The notes: generated from the letters alone by a model not told the origin. Counted from the stretch's first letter, positions 19,161 to 28,814 are shown. The stretch is 64,000 nt of DNA from Arenimonas oryziterrae DSM 21050 = YC6267 (GCF_000420545.1 NZ_ATVD01000005.1:124001-188000), one strand, 5' to 3'. Numbers and translations: made by a program.

Positions 19161-20542
19161 GCCCTTCCCTGCCCGCGCCGCTGATTTCCGCTCTGCAGCG
19201 TTTGCTCGGCGAGCACGGACTGCTGCTCGATGCCTCCGAGCGCGTGGCTTATGGCTACGACAATTCGCGCCGGCAGGCCTTGCCTGACGCGGTGGCGCTG
19301 CCCACGACGCGCGACCAGGTGCTCGAGCTCGTGCGTCTGTGCCGCAGCCACCGCGTGGCGATTACCGCGCGCGGACGCGGCACCAATACCACCGGCGCCA
19401 GCGTACCCGTGCACGGCGGCTTGGTCGTGAGTTTCGAACGCATGAATCGCCTGCTCGCAATACGGCCCGGCGATCGCGTCGCGGTCGTCGAACCAGGTTT
19501 GTTGAACGGCGATCTGCAGCAGGCCCTGCAGGCCCACGGTTTGTTCTGGCCGCCCGACCCCACCAGCGCGCCGTATTGCACCGTCGGCGGCAATCTCGCC
19601 TGCAATGCCGGCGGCCCACGCGCGGTGAAATACGGCGCGACGCGCGACAACGTGCTCGCGCTGACCGCCGTCACCGGCCAGGGCGAACTGGTGAGCTTCG
19701 GCGCAGCGACCACGAAAGGCGCGACCGGCTACGACCTGTCACGACTGTTGATCGGCTCGGAAGGCACGCTCGCGCTGATCGTCGAAGCGACCTTGAAGCT
19801 CACACCGATCGCCCCGCACCGACGCGCCCTGCGCGCCTTGTACCGCGATGTCGACAGCGCCGCCGCGGCGGTGGCGCGACTCATGGCGCAAGCAGTCACG
19901 CCCTCGATGCTCGAATTCATGGACGGCGAATGCGTGCGTCTGGCGCGCGAGGTCGGCGGTGCCGATCTGCCGACCGCCGGCGCCTTGCTGATGATCGAAG
20001 CCGATGGCGATGAAGCGGTGCTGGCTGCGGCCGAACGCGCACTGCGCCAGGCCGCAGACGGCGACGGCTGCCTTGCCATCGATGCCGCACCCGATGAAGC
20101 CACGCGCGAAAAACTCTGGGCTGCCCGCAAGGCGTTGTCGCCGGCCCTGCGCACGATCGCACCGGGGAAGATCAACGAGGACGTGGTCGTGCCGGTGTCG
20201 CGCATTCCCGATCTCGTCGCCGGGGTCGGCGTCATCGCCAAGGCGCGGCAGACGAAGATCGTGTGTTTCGGGCATGCCGGCAACGGCAACCTGCACGTCA
20301 ATCTGTTGTTCGATCCCGCCGAGGCCGATCAGGCAGCGCGCGCCGAGGCGGCGTTGGCGGAGGTTTTCGCGACGGTCATCGCGCTGGGCGGGCAATTGTC
20401 CGGCGAACATGGCATCGGCCTGGCCAAGCGCGATTTCCTGCCGCTGGCGATCGATGCCGCCACTTTGGCGGCGATGCGCGCGATCAAGCACGCGTTCGAC
20501 CCCGACGGCCTGCTCAATCCCGGCAAGATCCTGCCGGACTGA
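19157..20542 (+). CDS. FAD-linked oxidase, GlcD / D-lactate dehydrogenase type
   Basis: Flavoprotein of the vanillyl-alcohol-oxidase/PCMH fold that oxidises a D-2-hydroxy acid. The 461-aa product overlaps the previous stop by four bases. The FAD domain shows VAITARGRGTNTTGASVPVH, PPDPTSAPYCTVGGNLACNA and LLIGSEGTLALIVEATL. The C-terminal cap carries VCFGHAGNGNLHVNLLFDP and QLSGEHGIGLAKRDFL, diagnostic of the GlcD/DLD group. No FeS partner (GlcF) or GlcE is next to it, so a single-subunit D-lactate or D-2-hydroxyglutarate-type dehydrogenase is more likely than glycolate oxidase. The gene converges on pgpA with a two-base gap. Confidence 0.9.
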   Translation: MSPSLPAPLISALQRLLGEHGLLLDASERVAYGYDNSRRQALPDAVALPTTRDQVLELVRLCRSHRVAITARGRGTNTTGASVPVHGGLVVSFERMNRLLAIRPGDRVAVVEPGLLNGDLQQALQAHGLFWPPDPTSAPYCTVGGNLACNAGGPRAVKYGATRDNVLALTAVTGQGELVSFGAATTKGATGYDLSRLLIGSEGTLALIVEATLKLTPIAPHRRALRALYRDVDSAAAAVARLMAQAVTPSMLEFMDGECVRLAREVGGADLPTAGALLMIEADGDEAVLAAAERALRQAADGDGCLAIDAAPDEATREKLWAARKALSPALRTIAPGKINEDVVVPVSRIPDLVAGVGVIAKARQTKIVCFGHAGNGNLHVNLLFDPAEADQAARAEAALAEVFATVIALGGQLSGEHGIGLAKRDFLPLAIDAATLAAMRAIKHAFDPDGLLNPGKILPD

Positions 20543-20544
20543 GC

Positions 20545-21033
20545 TCAGCGCAGAAAATACGCGGCCGCCTGCAGGACCAGCAGCGCGTACACCCCGGCGA
20601 GCACATCGTCGAACATCGCACCGAAACCGCCATGCAGTTTGTCGTCGGCCCAACGCACCGGCCACGGTTTCCAGATATCGAACAGACGGAACAAGGCGAA
20701 ACCGGCGACCAGCCAACCCAGCCCGACCGGCGCGAACCACAAGGCGATCCACTGGCCGATGAATTCGTCCCAGACGACGACACCGGGATCCTCGATGCGC
20801 GTCTTGCCGATGACCCAGCCCGCCGCCCACACGCCGATCGCAAAACCGGCCGCGATCACCAGCAAATAGATCGGCCAAGGCTGGTGCTGCAACCACAGCC
20901 ACCACGGAATCAGCGCCGCGAGCGAGCCGCAGGTGCCGGCTGCTTTCGGCGACAGGCCGACGCCGAACCCGCTGGCGATCCAACCCGCCGGATGCGTGAG
21001 CACCACGCGTGGCGGCGACGGCGTGTCGTTCAT
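20545..21033 (-). CDS. pgpA: Phosphatidylglycerophosphatase A
   Basis: Inner-membrane phosphatase that makes phosphatidylglycerol from its phosphate. The ATG at 21033 overlaps the thiL stop (ATGA), giving 162 aa. Conserved stretches are GLSPKAAGTCGSLAALIPWW, VVWDEFIGQWIALWFAP, LFRLFDIWKPWPVRWADD and GGFGAMFDDVLAGVYALL, which together hold the Asp/Glu residues of the family. It has about four membrane helices. It is the last gene of the glyA-to-pgpA operon; the nusB-thiL-pgpA order is widespread. Confidence 0.95.
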   Translation of the reverse strand: MNDTPSPPRVVLTHPAGWIASGFGVGLSPKAAGTCGSLAALIPWWLWLQHQPWPIYLLVIAAGFAIGVWAAGWVIGKTRIEDPGVVVWDEFIGQWIALWFAPVGLGWLVAGFALFRLFDIWKPWPVRWADDKLHGGFGAMFDDVLAGVYALLVLQAAAYFLR

Positions 21034-21989
21034 GTCGGCTCCCGGAAATGTTCGAAGCCCGCCTGCGGCAGCACGAAAGCCTCGCCTTCGGGCGTATTCA
21101 GACGCAGGCCCAGCGCCGACGAAATCTGTCCGACCACGGTCGCCGTGAGGTCGAGCGCGGCGAACGCCTGCTCGATCGCCAGCGCATCGGCGGGCGCCGC
21201 GGTGAAACACAACTCGTAGTCGTCGCCGCCGGTCAGCTGCAAGGTCCAGCGCTCGGCTTCGCCGGGAAAATGATCGGCGAGACTGCGCGAGGTCGGCAGG
21301 CGGCCGAGGTCGAGATCGGCACCGACGCCGCTCTGCCTCAGCATGTGACCCAGATCGGCGGCGAGGCCGTCGCTCAGGTCGATCGCGGCATGGGCCAGGC
21401 CGCGCACGGCGAGCGCCGCTTCGTTGCGCGGCGTCGGCCGGTCGAGACGGTGACGCAGTTTCGCCGACATCAGGCCCTGCCGTTGCCATTGCGCGAGACC
21501 GCCGGCGGCATCGCCGATCGTGCCGGTCACCCAGATATCGTCGCCGGCTTTCGCACCGCTGCGGCGCAAAGCCTGACCGGCGGGGGCGAAGCCGTGGACG
21601 GTGACGGAAATCGACAGCGGACCGCGCGTGGTGTCGCCGCCGACCAAGGCGACATCGTGCTGGGCCGCCAGTTCGAGGAAGCCGTCGAGAAAGGCGTCGA
21701 CCCAGTCCTCGTGTGCCTGCGGCAAGGTCAGGCACAGCGTCGCCCAGGCCGGCTTCGCGGCCATCGCGGCGAGGTCGCTGAGATTGACCGCGAGCGCCTT
21801 CCAGCCGATGTCGGCGGCTGCGGTGTCGTCCGGAAAATGCACGCCGGCCACGAGTGTGTCGGCACTGACGACCAGCAAGGCATCGGGCGGTACCCGCAAC
21901 AGCGCGGCATCGTCACCGATGCCCAGAATCACGTCGGCGCGCTGGCCCGCGCGTTGCCGGAAGCGCTCGATGAGGTCGAATTCGGCCAC
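21030..21989 (-). CDS. thiL: Thiamine-monophosphate kinase
   Basis: Kinase that converts thiamine phosphate to thiamine diphosphate. The start is taken as GTG 21989 (VAEFDLIERF), with AAGGGC a few bases upstream and seven bases after the nusB stop, giving 319 aa. The frame is open further into nusB but the family begins here. Motifs include VILGIGDDAALLRVP, LAVNLSDLAAMAAKPAWAT, LVGGDTTRGPLSISVTVHG, AIDLSDGLAADLGHML and LTGGDDYELCFT, all AIR-synthase-fold substrate and metal sites. Confidence 0.95.
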   Translation of the reverse strand: MAEFDLIERFRQRAGQRADVILGIGDDAALLRVPPDALLVVSADTLVAGVHFPDDTAAADIGWKALAVNLSDLAAMAAKPAWATLCLTLPQAHEDWVDAFLDGFLELAAQHDVALVGGDTTRGPLSISVTVHGFAPAGQALRRSGAKAGDDIWVTGTIGDAAGGLAQWQRQGLMSAKLRHRLDRPTPRNEAALAVRGLAHAAIDLSDGLAADLGHMLRQSGVGADLDLGRLPTSRSLADHFPGEAERWTLQLTGGDDYELCFTAAPADALAIEQAFAALDLTATVVGQISSALGLRLNTPEGEAFVLPQAGFEHFREPT

Positions 21990-21996
21990 GACGCCC

Positions 21997-22455
21997 TTAC
22001 CGGCGCGAGGCCTGGATTTCGGTGGCGCGCCACTCGGCGGCGGCATGGTCGAGCACGCCGTTGACATAGGTATGGCCGTGGTCGGCACCGAAGCGCTTGG
22101 TGGTCTCGATCGCTTCGTTGATCACCACGCGATACGGCACGTCCGGACGATGCAGCAGTTCGAACGCGGCGATGCGCAACACCGCACGCTCGATCGGGTC
22201 GACCTGGGCGATGCCGCGATCGATGAACTTCGACAGCTCGGCATCGAGCGCCTCGGTGTTGCCGGCGACGCCGCGCACGAGCGCCTCGAAATATTCGAGG
22301 TCGGCGATCTCCATGTCCTGTTCGCTGCGGAACTGCTCGATGACCTTCTCGATCGCCGAATGCGACATCTGCCAGGCGTACAGCGCCTGCAACGCACGGC
22401 GACGGGCACGCGAGCGCGCGGCGGGATCGATGCCATCGGTACGGTGCGGCTTCAT
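21997..22455 (-). CDS. nusB: Transcription antitermination protein NusB
   Basis: RNA-binding protein that joins NusE/S10 on boxA for rRNA antitermination. The ATG at 22455 overlaps the ribH stop (ATGA), giving 152 aa. Conserved segments are [50 protein letters not shown] and [17 protein letters not shown], followed by FVNGVL-like [10 protein letters not shown]. The ribH-nusB pairing is a common gammaproteobacterial arrangement. Confidence 0.96.
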   Translation of the reverse strand: MKPHRTDGIDPAARSRARRRALQALYAWQMSHSAIEKVIEQFRSEQDMEIADLEYFEALVRGVAGNTEALDAELSKFIDRGIAQVDPIERAVLRIAAFELLHRPDVPYRVVINEAIETTKRFGADHGHTYVNGVLDHAAAEWRATEIQASRR

Positions 22456-22931
22456 GCGTTGGATTCGCTCAATTGGTGCAGCAGGTGGGCCATTTCCATC
22501 GCCGCGAGTGCGGCTTCCTCGCCCTTGTTGCCGTGGTTGCCGCCGGCGCGCGCTTCCGCATGCGCATGCTCCTCGACAGCGAGCACGCCGTTGGCGACCG
22601 GCAGGCGGTAGTCGAGCGAGACGCGCATGAGGCCACGCGCGCATTCGTCGGCGACGTGTTCGTAGTGACGGGTCTCGCCGCGCACGACACAACCGAGCGC
22701 GATCAGGGCGGCGTACTTTCCGTTGGCGGCGAGTGCCGCCGCGGCCGTCGGCAATTCCCAGGCGCCGGGCACGCGAATCACGTCGACCAGACCGGCGTCC
22801 GCCCCGTTGTCGACCAGGGCGCGGCGCGCGCCATCGACCAGTACTTCGGTGATGCGCGGATTCCAGCGGCTGGCGAGGATGGCGTAACGCGCGCCGGGCA
22901 GCGGGCGGAGGTCGCCTTCGAATCGGGGCAT
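22452..22931 (-). CDS. ribH: 6,7-dimethyl-8-ribityllumazine synthase
   Basis: Condenses the pyrimidine from RibD with dihydroxybutanone phosphate from RibB to form lumazine, the substrate of RibE. The 159-aa product carries [58 protein letters not shown] and [20 protein letters not shown]. Most relatives have T where VEEHA occurs in the last motif. The gap of 86 bases upstream of it (22932-23017) is the longest between rib genes and is very GC-rich; no riboswitch could be recognised there. Confidence 0.95.
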   Translation of the reverse strand: MPRFEGDLRPLPGARYAILASRWNPRITEVLVDGARRALVDNGADAGLVDVIRVPGAWELPTAAAALAANGKYAALIALGCVVRGETRHYEHVADECARGLMRVSLDYRLPVANGVLAVEEHAHAEARAGGNHGNKGEEAALAAMEMAHLLHQLSESNA

Positions 22932-23017
22932 GGTCGGGTCAGGGCTCGGTGGGGGTGCAGTTTAACAGGCCAGACCCCGCCGGCCCGGCCGGGCGTCGGG
23001 TCGGGGTTGAGGCCTGC

Positions 23018-24121
23018 TCAGGCCGTATGCGAGGTCGCGGCCACGTAGTCGACCACTTCCAGGCCATAGCCGGCCAGGCCGACCTGACGGCGCGGCGTGC
23101 CGATCACGCGCAGGCGCTTGAGACCCAGTTCCGCGAGGATCTGCGCACCGGCGCCATTGCGCCGCCACTCGGCGACTTTCGGCGCGTCGCCGGCTTCGCG
23201 TTCGGTGATGCGTGCCAACAGCGCATCGGCGGACACGGGGGCGGCCAGCACGACCACCACGCCGCTGCCGGCGGCGGCGACCTGGGCCATTGCATCGGCC
23301 GCGCTCAGGCCGAAATCGGCGCGCTGCCAATGCAGCACGTCCGACAGCGGATTCTTCACGTGCACGCGCACCAGGGTCGGCGTATCGGCCACGGGCGTGC
23401 CGCGCACCAGCGCGAAATGCAGCTCGCGGCTCAATCGATCGCGATAGGTCACCAGCCGGAACGGCCCGTGCGCGGTGTCGATGTCACGTTCGTCGACGCG
23501 GTCGATGGTGTGTTCGGTTTCCAGACGATAACGGATCAGGTCTTCGATCGAACCGATACGCAGACCATGCTCGGCCGCGAACGCCTCGAGTTCAGGGCGG
23601 CGCGCCATGCTGCCGTCGGCATTGAGGATCTCCACGAGCACGCCGGCCGGTTCCAGACCCGCGAGCAGGGCCAGATCGGTCGCTGCCTCGGTGTGTCCGG
23701 TGCGCGTGAGCACGCCGCCGGGCTGGGCCATCAGCGGAAAGATGTGCCCAGGCTGGGTGAGGTGCTCGGGCGCGGCGTCCGGGCGTACGGCCGTGCGGAT
23801 CGTATGCGCGCGGTCGTAGGCGGAGATGCCGGTGGTCACGCCTTCCGCCGCTTCGATGCTGACGGTGAAATTGGTCTGGTACGGCGAATTGTTGTCGCTG
23901 ACCATCAGCGGCAGATTCAGTTGCCGGCAACGCTCGCGCGTCAGCGACAGACACACCAGGCCGCGCGCGTGCGTGACCATGAAATTGATGTCCGACGGCC
24001 GCACGAGTTCGGCGGCCATGATCAGGTCGCCTTCGTTTTCGCGGTCTTCGTCGTCGACGATGACGACCATGCGGCCGGCGCGGATGTCGTCGAGGATGTC
24101 GGGAACGGAGGCGAAGGGCAT
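23018..24121 (-). CDS. ribB: 3,4-dihydroxy-2-butanone 4-phosphate synthase with degenerate GTP cyclohydrolase II domain (RibBX type)
   Basis: Makes 3,4-dihydroxy-2-butanone 4-phosphate from ribulose 5-phosphate. The ATG at 24121 gives 367 aa. The RibB domain (about residues 1-200) is intact, with [17 protein letters not shown] (23-38), [10 protein letters not shown] and [20 protein letters not shown]. The C-terminal half (about 205-367) has the RibA fold, but the place of the zinc motif reads [20 protein letters not shown], with none of the three cysteines. GTP cyclohydrolase II activity is therefore not expected, and a separate ribA should exist elsewhere. Such RibBX proteins are known in proteobacteria. 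Confidence 0.93.
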   Translation of the reverse strand: MPFASVPDILDDIRAGRMVVIVDDEDRENEGDLIMAAELVRPSDINFMVTHARGLVCLSLTRERCRQLNLPLMVSDNNSPYQTNFTVSIEAAEGVTTGISAYDRAHTIRTAVRPDAAPEHLTQPGHIFPLMAQPGGVLTRTGHTEAATDLALLAGLEPAGVLVEILNADGSMARRPELEAFAAEHGLRIGSIEDLIRYRLETEHTIDRVDERDIDTAHGPFRLVTYRDRLSRELHFALVRGTPVADTPTLVRVHVKNPLSDVLHWQRADFGLSAADAMAQVAAAGSGVVVVLAAPVSADALLARITEREAGDAPKVAEWRRNGAGAQILAELGLKRLRVIGTPRRQVGLAGYGLEVVDYVAATSHTA

Positions 24122-24174
24122 GGCGTGGGATTCTCGGAGAACGGTGGCAGGAGGAAAGCGGCGCGCGGCGAGCG

Positions 24175-24780
24175 TTAGTCGGCGGGCGTGCCGGACGACA
24201 GCAGGCGTTCGACGTAACGCGCGACCAGGTCCACTTCCAGATTCACGGCATCGCCGGCGCGGCTCGCCGAAAACGCCGTGTGGGCGACGGTATGGGGCAC
24301 GAGATTGACCTCGAAACCTTCGGCATCTGCGGCATTCACCGTCAGGCTCACGCCGTCCACGCAGATCGATCCCTTGACCGCGATGTAGCGCAACAGGCCG
24401 CGCGCGGCCGTGAACCGCCAGCGCTGCGAACGGCCGTCGTCCCAGATCTTCTGCACATGACCGATCCCGTCGACGTGACCGGCGACCAGGTGTCCGCCGA
24501 GACGGGTGGTCGGCAACAACGCCCGTTCCAGGTTCACCGGCGCCCCGATCGCGAGCCCACCGAGCGTGGTCAACGCGAGCGTTTCGTTGGAGACGTCGGC
24601 GACGAAACCTGCGCCGTCGAATTCGACCACGGTCAGGCACACGCCCGAAACCGCGATGCTTTCGCCCAGTTGTACGTCCTGCATCGGCAGCACGCCGGTC
24701 GCGATGCCCAAACGCAGGTCCCCGCCGCGCGCGAGTTTGCTTTCGATGTGGCCGACGGCCTGGATCAGTCCGGTGAACAT
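24175..24780 (-). CDS. ribE: Riboflavin synthase alpha subunit
   Basis: Dismutates lumazine to riboflavin. The 201-aa product shows the internal duplication of lumazine-binding domains. The first repeat begins [16 protein letters not shown] and contains [17 protein letters not shown]; the second contains [19 protein letters not shown] and [18 protein letters not shown]. The gene is also called ribC in some species. It lies 53 bases upstream of ribB and 82 bases downstream of ribD. Confidence 0.96.
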   Translation of the reverse strand: MFTGLIQAVGHIESKLARGGDLRLGIATGVLPMQDVQLGESIAVSGVCLTVVEFDGAGFVADVSNETLALTTLGGLAIGAPVNLERALLPTTRLGGHLVAGHVDGIGHVQKIWDDGRSQRWRFTAARGLLRYIAVKGSICVDGVSLTVNAADAEGFEVNLVPHTVAHTAFSASRAGDAVNLEVDLVARYVERLLSSGTPAD

Positions 24781-24862
24781 GGGCGTTCGATACTCGTGCA
24801 GGAAATTCGCGACGGGCAGCCGCGGACAGAGAAAACGACCGTCATCGGGGACGAGCGCGCGA

Positions 24863-25963
24863 TCACGCGCGGCTCCGCACCGGCCGCAGCAGCAGCCGCA
24901 GGTCCGGACCGACGTGACGGGAATCGACGATCTCCAGACCCAGGCGCTCGGACATCACGGAAATATCCAGCCCGCCGAGCAGCGGGCGTCCGCGATCGCC
25001 AAGGATCACCGGTGCGATGTACAGCAGCAGTTCGTCGACGAGCCCGGCCTCGATGAGACTGCCGGCCAAGGTTGCGCCGGCTTCGACCTGCACTTCGTTG
25101 ATCGCGCGTTGCCCCAGCTGCGCGAGCATCGCACCCAGGTCCAGGCGCCCTTTCACGCGCGGCACCGAATACGCGGCGATGTCGTCGCCGTAGTCGGGCA
25201 CCATGTCGACCGCATGCACGGCCAGGGTCGGCGCACTGGCGTCGAACACGCGCGCACGTGTCGGCACGCGGCCGCGCGTATCGAGCACGACGCGCAAGGG
25301 TGCGACCGCTTCTTCGCCATCCGGCAAGCGCGCAGTCAACTGCGGATTGTCGGCCAGCACCGTGCCGCTAGCGGTGAGAATCGCCGCACTACGAGCACGC
25401 CAGCGCTGCACGTCGGCGCGTGCGGCTTCGGAGGTGATCCATTTCGACTCGCCGCTGGCGAGCGCGGTGCGGCCATCGAGGCTCATCGCGAGTTTCAGGC
25501 GCACCCAGGGACGCCCGCGTTCGATGCGCGAGAAAAAGCCGCGGTTGAGTTCCCGCGCCGCAGTTTCCATCAGGCCGGTGTCGACGACGACGCCGGATGC
25601 GGTGAGCTTGCGGAAGCCTTCGCCGGAGACCTGCACATAGGGATCGCGACTCGCGGCGACCACGCGCGTGATGCCGGCGGCGACCAGCGCGTTCGCGCAA
25701 GGCGGCGTGCGTCCGTGGTGCGCGCAGGGCTCGAGCGTGACATAGGCCGTCGCACCCATCGCGGCTGCGCCCGCATGTTGCAACGCGTGCACTTCCGCAT
25801 GCGGCTCGCCGGCGCGTACATGCCAGCCTTCGCCGACGACGCGGTCGCCCTGCGCGATCACGCAACCGACCATGGGATTGGGCTTGGTGGTGTAGGCGCC
25901 GCGTTCGGCCAATCGCAGCGCGCGTGCCATCAGGGCGTGATCGGTAGCGTTGAATTCGGTCAT
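24863..25963 (-). CDS. ribD: Bifunctional diaminohydroxyphosphoribosylaminopyrimidine deaminase / 5-amino-6-(5-phosphoribosylamino)uracil reductase
   Basis: Second and third steps of riboflavin synthesis. The ATG at 25963 overlaps the GNAT stop (ATGA), giving 366 aa. The N-terminal deaminase domain has the zinc motifs HAEVHALQHAG and VTLEPCAHHGRTPPCANAL with the expected His and two Cys. The C-terminal reductase domain contains VRLKLAMSLDGRTALASGES, WITSEAARADVQRWRA and VQVEAGATLAGSLIEAGLVD. Both halves appear functional. Confidence 0.96.
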   Translation of the reverse strand: MTEFNATDHALMARALRLAERGAYTTKPNPMVGCVIAQGDRVVGEGWHVRAGEPHAEVHALQHAGAAAMGATAYVTLEPCAHHGRTPPCANALVAAGITRVVAASRDPYVQVSGEGFRKLTASGVVVDTGLMETAARELNRGFFSRIERGRPWVRLKLAMSLDGRTALASGESKWITSEAARADVQRWRARSAAILTASGTVLADNPQLTARLPDGEEAVAPLRVVLDTRGRVPTRARVFDASAPTLAVHAVDMVPDYGDDIAAYSVPRVKGRLDLGAMLAQLGQRAINEVQVEAGATLAGSLIEAGLVDELLLYIAPVILGDRGRPLLGGLDISVMSERLGLEIVDSRHVGPDLRLLLRPVRSRA

Positions 25964-26436
25964 TGCGCTCGGCTGCGGGGAACGATCGCCATCACGGTGA
26001 CGGCCGTTCCATTGAGTTGGGTCGATTCGACCGCTTCCCAACCCAGTTGTTCGTAGAACGCAGCATGTTCGGGCGTGAACAGGAACAGACGCTCGACGCC
26101 GTTGAGCGCCGCGAGTTCGACGGCCGCTTCGACCAGGGCCTGGCCCAGACCCTGCCCGCGCGCGTCCTCGTCGACATACAGGCTCGCCAGCCAGGGACTG
26201 CCGCGATCCTTCAGCTCCGCCGCGTCTTCATGCACGACGCTGACCGAGCCGAGCAAGGTGTCGCCGTCGAGCAGGACCAGGGTGGTCGGCAACGTGCGCC
26301 GCGTCGCGTGGTCCTGCAGCTCGGCCGTCGCGACCTCCAGGGTCCAGCCGCTATACAGATGCCCCCATTCGGCGTGATGCCAGGCGGCGAGTGCCGGCAC
26401 GCGGCCGGGATGGTTGCTCAGATAATCCAGGCGCAT
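25960..26436 (-). CDS. GNAT family N-acetyltransferase
   Basis: Predicted acetyl-CoA-dependent acetyltransferase; the substrate is unknown. The ATG at 26436 lies one base after the nrdR stop and gives 158 aa; a longer frame upstream lies inside nrdR. Motif A is seen as WLASLYVDEDARGQGLGQAL (about residues 84-103), with the (R/Q)GxG(Q/A) loop RGQGLG. A final AAFYEQLGWEAVE is typical of motif B. It sits inside the glyA-nrdR-rib operon, between nrdR and ribD, so co-expression with flavin synthesis is likely, but a functional link is not shown. Confidence 0.88.
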   Translation of the reverse strand: MRLDYLSNHPGRVPALAAWHHAEWGHLYSGWTLEVATAELQDHATRRTLPTTLVLLDGDTLLGSVSVVHEDAAELKDRGSPWLASLYVDEDARGQGLGQALVEAAVELAALNGVERLFLFTPEHAAFYEQLGWEAVESTQLNGTAVTVMAIVPRSRAQ

Positions 26437-26437
26437 G

Positions 26438-26953
26438 TCAGCGTTTCTTGCTCGCGGGCTGCCCGTCGAGCAGGGGCAGCTGTTCGGTGGACAGGCCGGG
26501 CAGATCGCGCTCGAGACGTTCAATTTCCTCGCGGAAATCGGCGACGTCCTCGAACTTGCGATACACCGACGCGAAGCGCACGTAGGCGACCTGATCGAGT
26601 TTCTTGAGTTCGTCCATGACGAACACGCCGACCTTGCGCGAAGGCAGCTCGCGTTCGCCGGTCATGCGCAACGCATGGATCACGCCGCGCACCGCCGTAT
26701 CGATCTGCTCGGCCGACACCGGGCGCTTCTGCAGCGAGCGTTCGAAGCCGGTGCGCAGCTTGCGTTCGTCGAAGGCTTCGCGCCGGCCGTCGCTCTTGAT
26801 CAGCGAAGGCAGCTTGAGTTCGGCCGTCTCGAAGGTGTTAAAGCGCTCGCCGCAGGCTTCGCATTCGCGGCGGCGCCGGATCGTCGCGCCGTCTTCAGAG
26901 ACGCGCGAGTCGATGACGCGGGTGTCTTCGTGCTGGCAGAAAGGACAGTGCAA
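26438..26953 (-). CDS. nrdR: Transcriptional repressor NrdR
   Basis: ATP/dATP-sensing repressor of ribonucleotide reductase genes. The 171-aa product starts with the zinc ribbon [19 protein letters not shown] and continues with [17 protein letters not shown] (four Cys in two CxxC pairs). The ATP-cone follows ([20 protein letters not shown]). The nrdR-rib operon arrangement is common in gammaproteobacteria. Confidence 0.97.
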   Translation of the reverse strand: MHCPFCQHEDTRVIDSRVSEDGATIRRRRECEACGERFNTFETAELKLPSLIKSDGRREAFDERKLRTGFERSLQKRPVSAEQIDTAVRGVIHALRMTGERELPSRKVGVFVMDELKKLDQVAYVRFASVYRKFEDVADFREEIERLERDLPGLSTEQLPLLDGQPASKKR

Positions 26954-26961
26954 GTCCGGCC

Positions 26962-27456
26962 CTAGCGCTTGAACTGCAGTGGCACGATGACGACGTTCTT
27001 CACCGGCTTGCCCTGCACGGTCGCGACATTGAGCTTGGCGTCGGCCAGGCCGTCCAGGATCGGCGCGACGTATTTTTCCGAAGTCGCACAGGCGACGATG
27101 ACCTCGGCGACGCTGCCGTCCTCGTTGACCAGCAAGGTCGCGGTCGCAGCGCCGTAGCGCGGGAAATCGCGGTCGCGGCGCGAATAGCGCTCGAGCGAAA
27201 TGCGCGGCAGCACCGGTGCGTGTTGGTTGGCCGGCACCGGATCAAGTCGGTCCTTGTCGGCATCGAAGGGCTTGACCTTGCGGTCGAAATCGTCAGCGCT
27301 GATCAGGCCTTTCTGGCCGGCCGGGCATCCGATCATCGCCGGGGTCGCCGTCGCAGTTGCGGCCGCGGTCGTATCGTCCGCCGCGCGTGCGTTGGATACG
27401 ACTGCGCTTGTCAGAACGATGCCCAGCGCGGCGATGCGTGCAGTGGTCGTGAGCAT
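26962..27456 (-). CDS. Exported protein with TonB-C-terminal-like domain
   Basis: The ATG at 27456 shares one base with the glyA stop (TGATG), giving 164 aa; an in-frame start further upstream would lie inside glyA. An N-terminal signal peptide ([20 protein letters not shown], cleavage likely after ARA near residue 25) predicts periplasmic export. The C-terminal 65 residues, with [20 protein letters not shown] and [13 protein letters not shown], resemble the beta-alpha-beta TonB C-terminal fold. There is no TonB membrane anchor or Pro-rich spacer, so it is not a normal TonB. It may be a stand-alone partner domain. The role is unknown. Confidence 0.72.
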   Translation of the reverse strand: MLTTTARIAALGIVLTSAVVSNARAADDTTAAATATATPAMIGCPAGQKGLISADDFDRKVKPFDADKDRLDPVPANQHAPVLPRISLERYSRRDRDFPRYGAATATLLVNEDGSVAEVIVACATSEKYVAPILDGLADAKLNVATVQGKPVKNVVIVPLQFKR

Positions 27457-28715
27457 CAGGCGTCTCCGTAGACCGGGAACTGCTTGCACTGCAGCGTGAC
27501 ATTGCCACGCACGCCGGCGATGACCCGGTCGTCTCCCGGGGCGTCGAGCACATCGCAGATCCAGTTCGCGAGCGCGACGCAGTCGGGCTCCTTGTAGCCA
27601 CGCGTGGTGACCGCCGGCGTGCCGATGCGCAGGCCCGAGGTCACGAACGGCGAACGCGGGTCGTTGGGCACGGCATTCTTGTTGACGGTGATGTGGGCCT
27701 TGCCGAGCGCCGCTTCCGCGTCCTTGCCACTGACGTCGCGACCGATCAGGTCGATCAGCATGAGGTGGTTCTCGGTGCCGCCGGAGACGATCTTGTAGCC
27801 GCGCGAGATCAAGGTCTTCGCCATCGCCTGCGCGTTCTTCACGACCTGCGCCTGGTAGTCCTTGAACGAGGGTTCGAGTGCTTCCTTGAACGCGACGGCC
27901 TTCGCGGCGATCACATGCATCAGCGGACCGCCCTGGATGCCGGGGAACACGATGCTCTGCAGCTTCTTGGTCAAGTCCTCGGATGCGCCCTTGGCGACGA
28001 TGATGCCGCCGCGCGGTCCGCGCAGCGTCTTGTGCGTCGTGGAGGTGACCACGTGCGCGTGCTCGATCGGGCTCGGGTACACGCCCGCCGCGATCAGGCC
28101 GGCGACGTGCGCCATGTCGACGAAGAAGATCGCGCCGACCGAGTCGGCGATCGCGCGCATGCGCGCCCAGTCGACGACCTGCGAGTAGGCGCTGAAGCCG
28201 CCGATCAGCATCTTCGGCTGATGCTCGGTCGCGAGGCGCTGCACTTCGTCATAGTCGATCATGCCGTTCGCGTCGACGCCGTACTGCACGGCGTTGAAGA
28301 GCTTTCCGCTGACATTGACCTTCGCGCCATGGGTGAGGTGGCCGCCGTGCGCCAGGCTCATGCCCAGAATCGTGTCGCCCGGCTGCAGCAGGGCCAGGAA
28401 CACCGCCTGGTTCGCCTGCGAGCCCGAATGCGGCTGCACATTGGCGTAGTCCGCGCCGAACAACTGCTTGACGCGCTCGATCGCCAGCGCCTCGGCGATG
28501 TCGACGTACTCGCAGCCGCCGTAATAGCGCTTGCCCGGATAACCTTCCGCGTACTTGTTGGTCAGCACGCTGCCCTGGGCCTCGAGCACGCGCGGACTGG
28601 CGTAGTTTTCCGAGGCGATCAGCTCGACGTGATCCTCCTGGCGCTGGCGTTCGGATTCGATGGCCTGGGCCAGGGTGTCGTCGTAACCGGCAATGCGCAT
28701 GTCGCGGGGGAACAT
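27456..28715 (-). CDS. glyA: Serine hydroxymethyltransferase
   Basis: PLP enzyme interconverting serine and glycine with methylene-tetrahydrofolate. The start ATG 28715 ([13 protein letters not shown]) aligns with the usual N-terminus and has GAGG about eight bases upstream; ATG 28700 is an alternative. The 419-aa product has the PLP lysine in [16 protein letters not shown], plus [20 protein letters not shown] and [15 protein letters not shown]. It is the apparent first gene of the operon that runs to pgpA. Confidence 0.97.
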   Translation of the reverse strand: MFPRDMRIAGYDDTLAQAIESERQRQEDHVELIASENYASPRVLEAQGSVLTNKYAEGYPGKRYYGGCEYVDIAEALAIERVKQLFGADYANVQPHSGSQANQAVFLALLQPGDTILGMSLAHGGHLTHGAKVNVSGKLFNAVQYGVDANGMIDYDEVQRLATEHQPKMLIGGFSAYSQVVDWARMRAIADSVGAIFFVDMAHVAGLIAAGVYPSPIEHAHVVTSTTHKTLRGPRGGIIVAKGASEDLTKKLQSIVFPGIQGGPLMHVIAAKAVAFKEALEPSFKDYQAQVVKNAQAMAKTLISRGYKIVSGGTENHLMLIDLIGRDVSGKDAEAALGKAHITVNKNAVPNDPRSPFVTSGLRIGTPAVTTRGYKEPDCVALANWICDVLDAPGDDRVIAGVRGNVTLQCKQFPVYGDA

Positions 28716-28748
28716 TCGGACCTCGGGGAGGGGGCGGGACAGACACAA

Positions 28749-28754
28749 ATTGTA
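28749..28754 (-). promoter_or_regulatory. Candidate -10 box for the glyA operon
   Basis: TACAAT (28754-28749) matches five of six -10 positions and lies about 33 bases upstream of the glyA ATG. The -35 region is poor (a GTGGCC-like hexamer 18 bases upstream). It faces the ettA promoter in the same short divergent gap. Confidence 0.4.
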
Positions 28755-28784
28755 GCCCCGGCGCGGGTTTAGGGCCACAACAGG

Positions 28785-28814
28785 GTGGCATCGGACGGCG
28801 TCATCCGGGATAAT
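28785..28814 (+). promoter_or_regulatory. Candidate promoter for ettA
   Basis: GATAAT (28809-28814) is a good -10. GTGGCA (28785-28790, four of six matches) lies 18 bases upstream. The ettA ATG at 28895 follows a leader of about 75 bases with a GAGGAG ribosome-binding site. Confidence 0.4.

Noticed and set aside
22932-23017. Possible FMN riboswitch in the rib operon (here or at 24781-24862)
   Set aside because: The gaps are too short and lack the conserved RFN boxes; no such element was seen in front of any rib gene.
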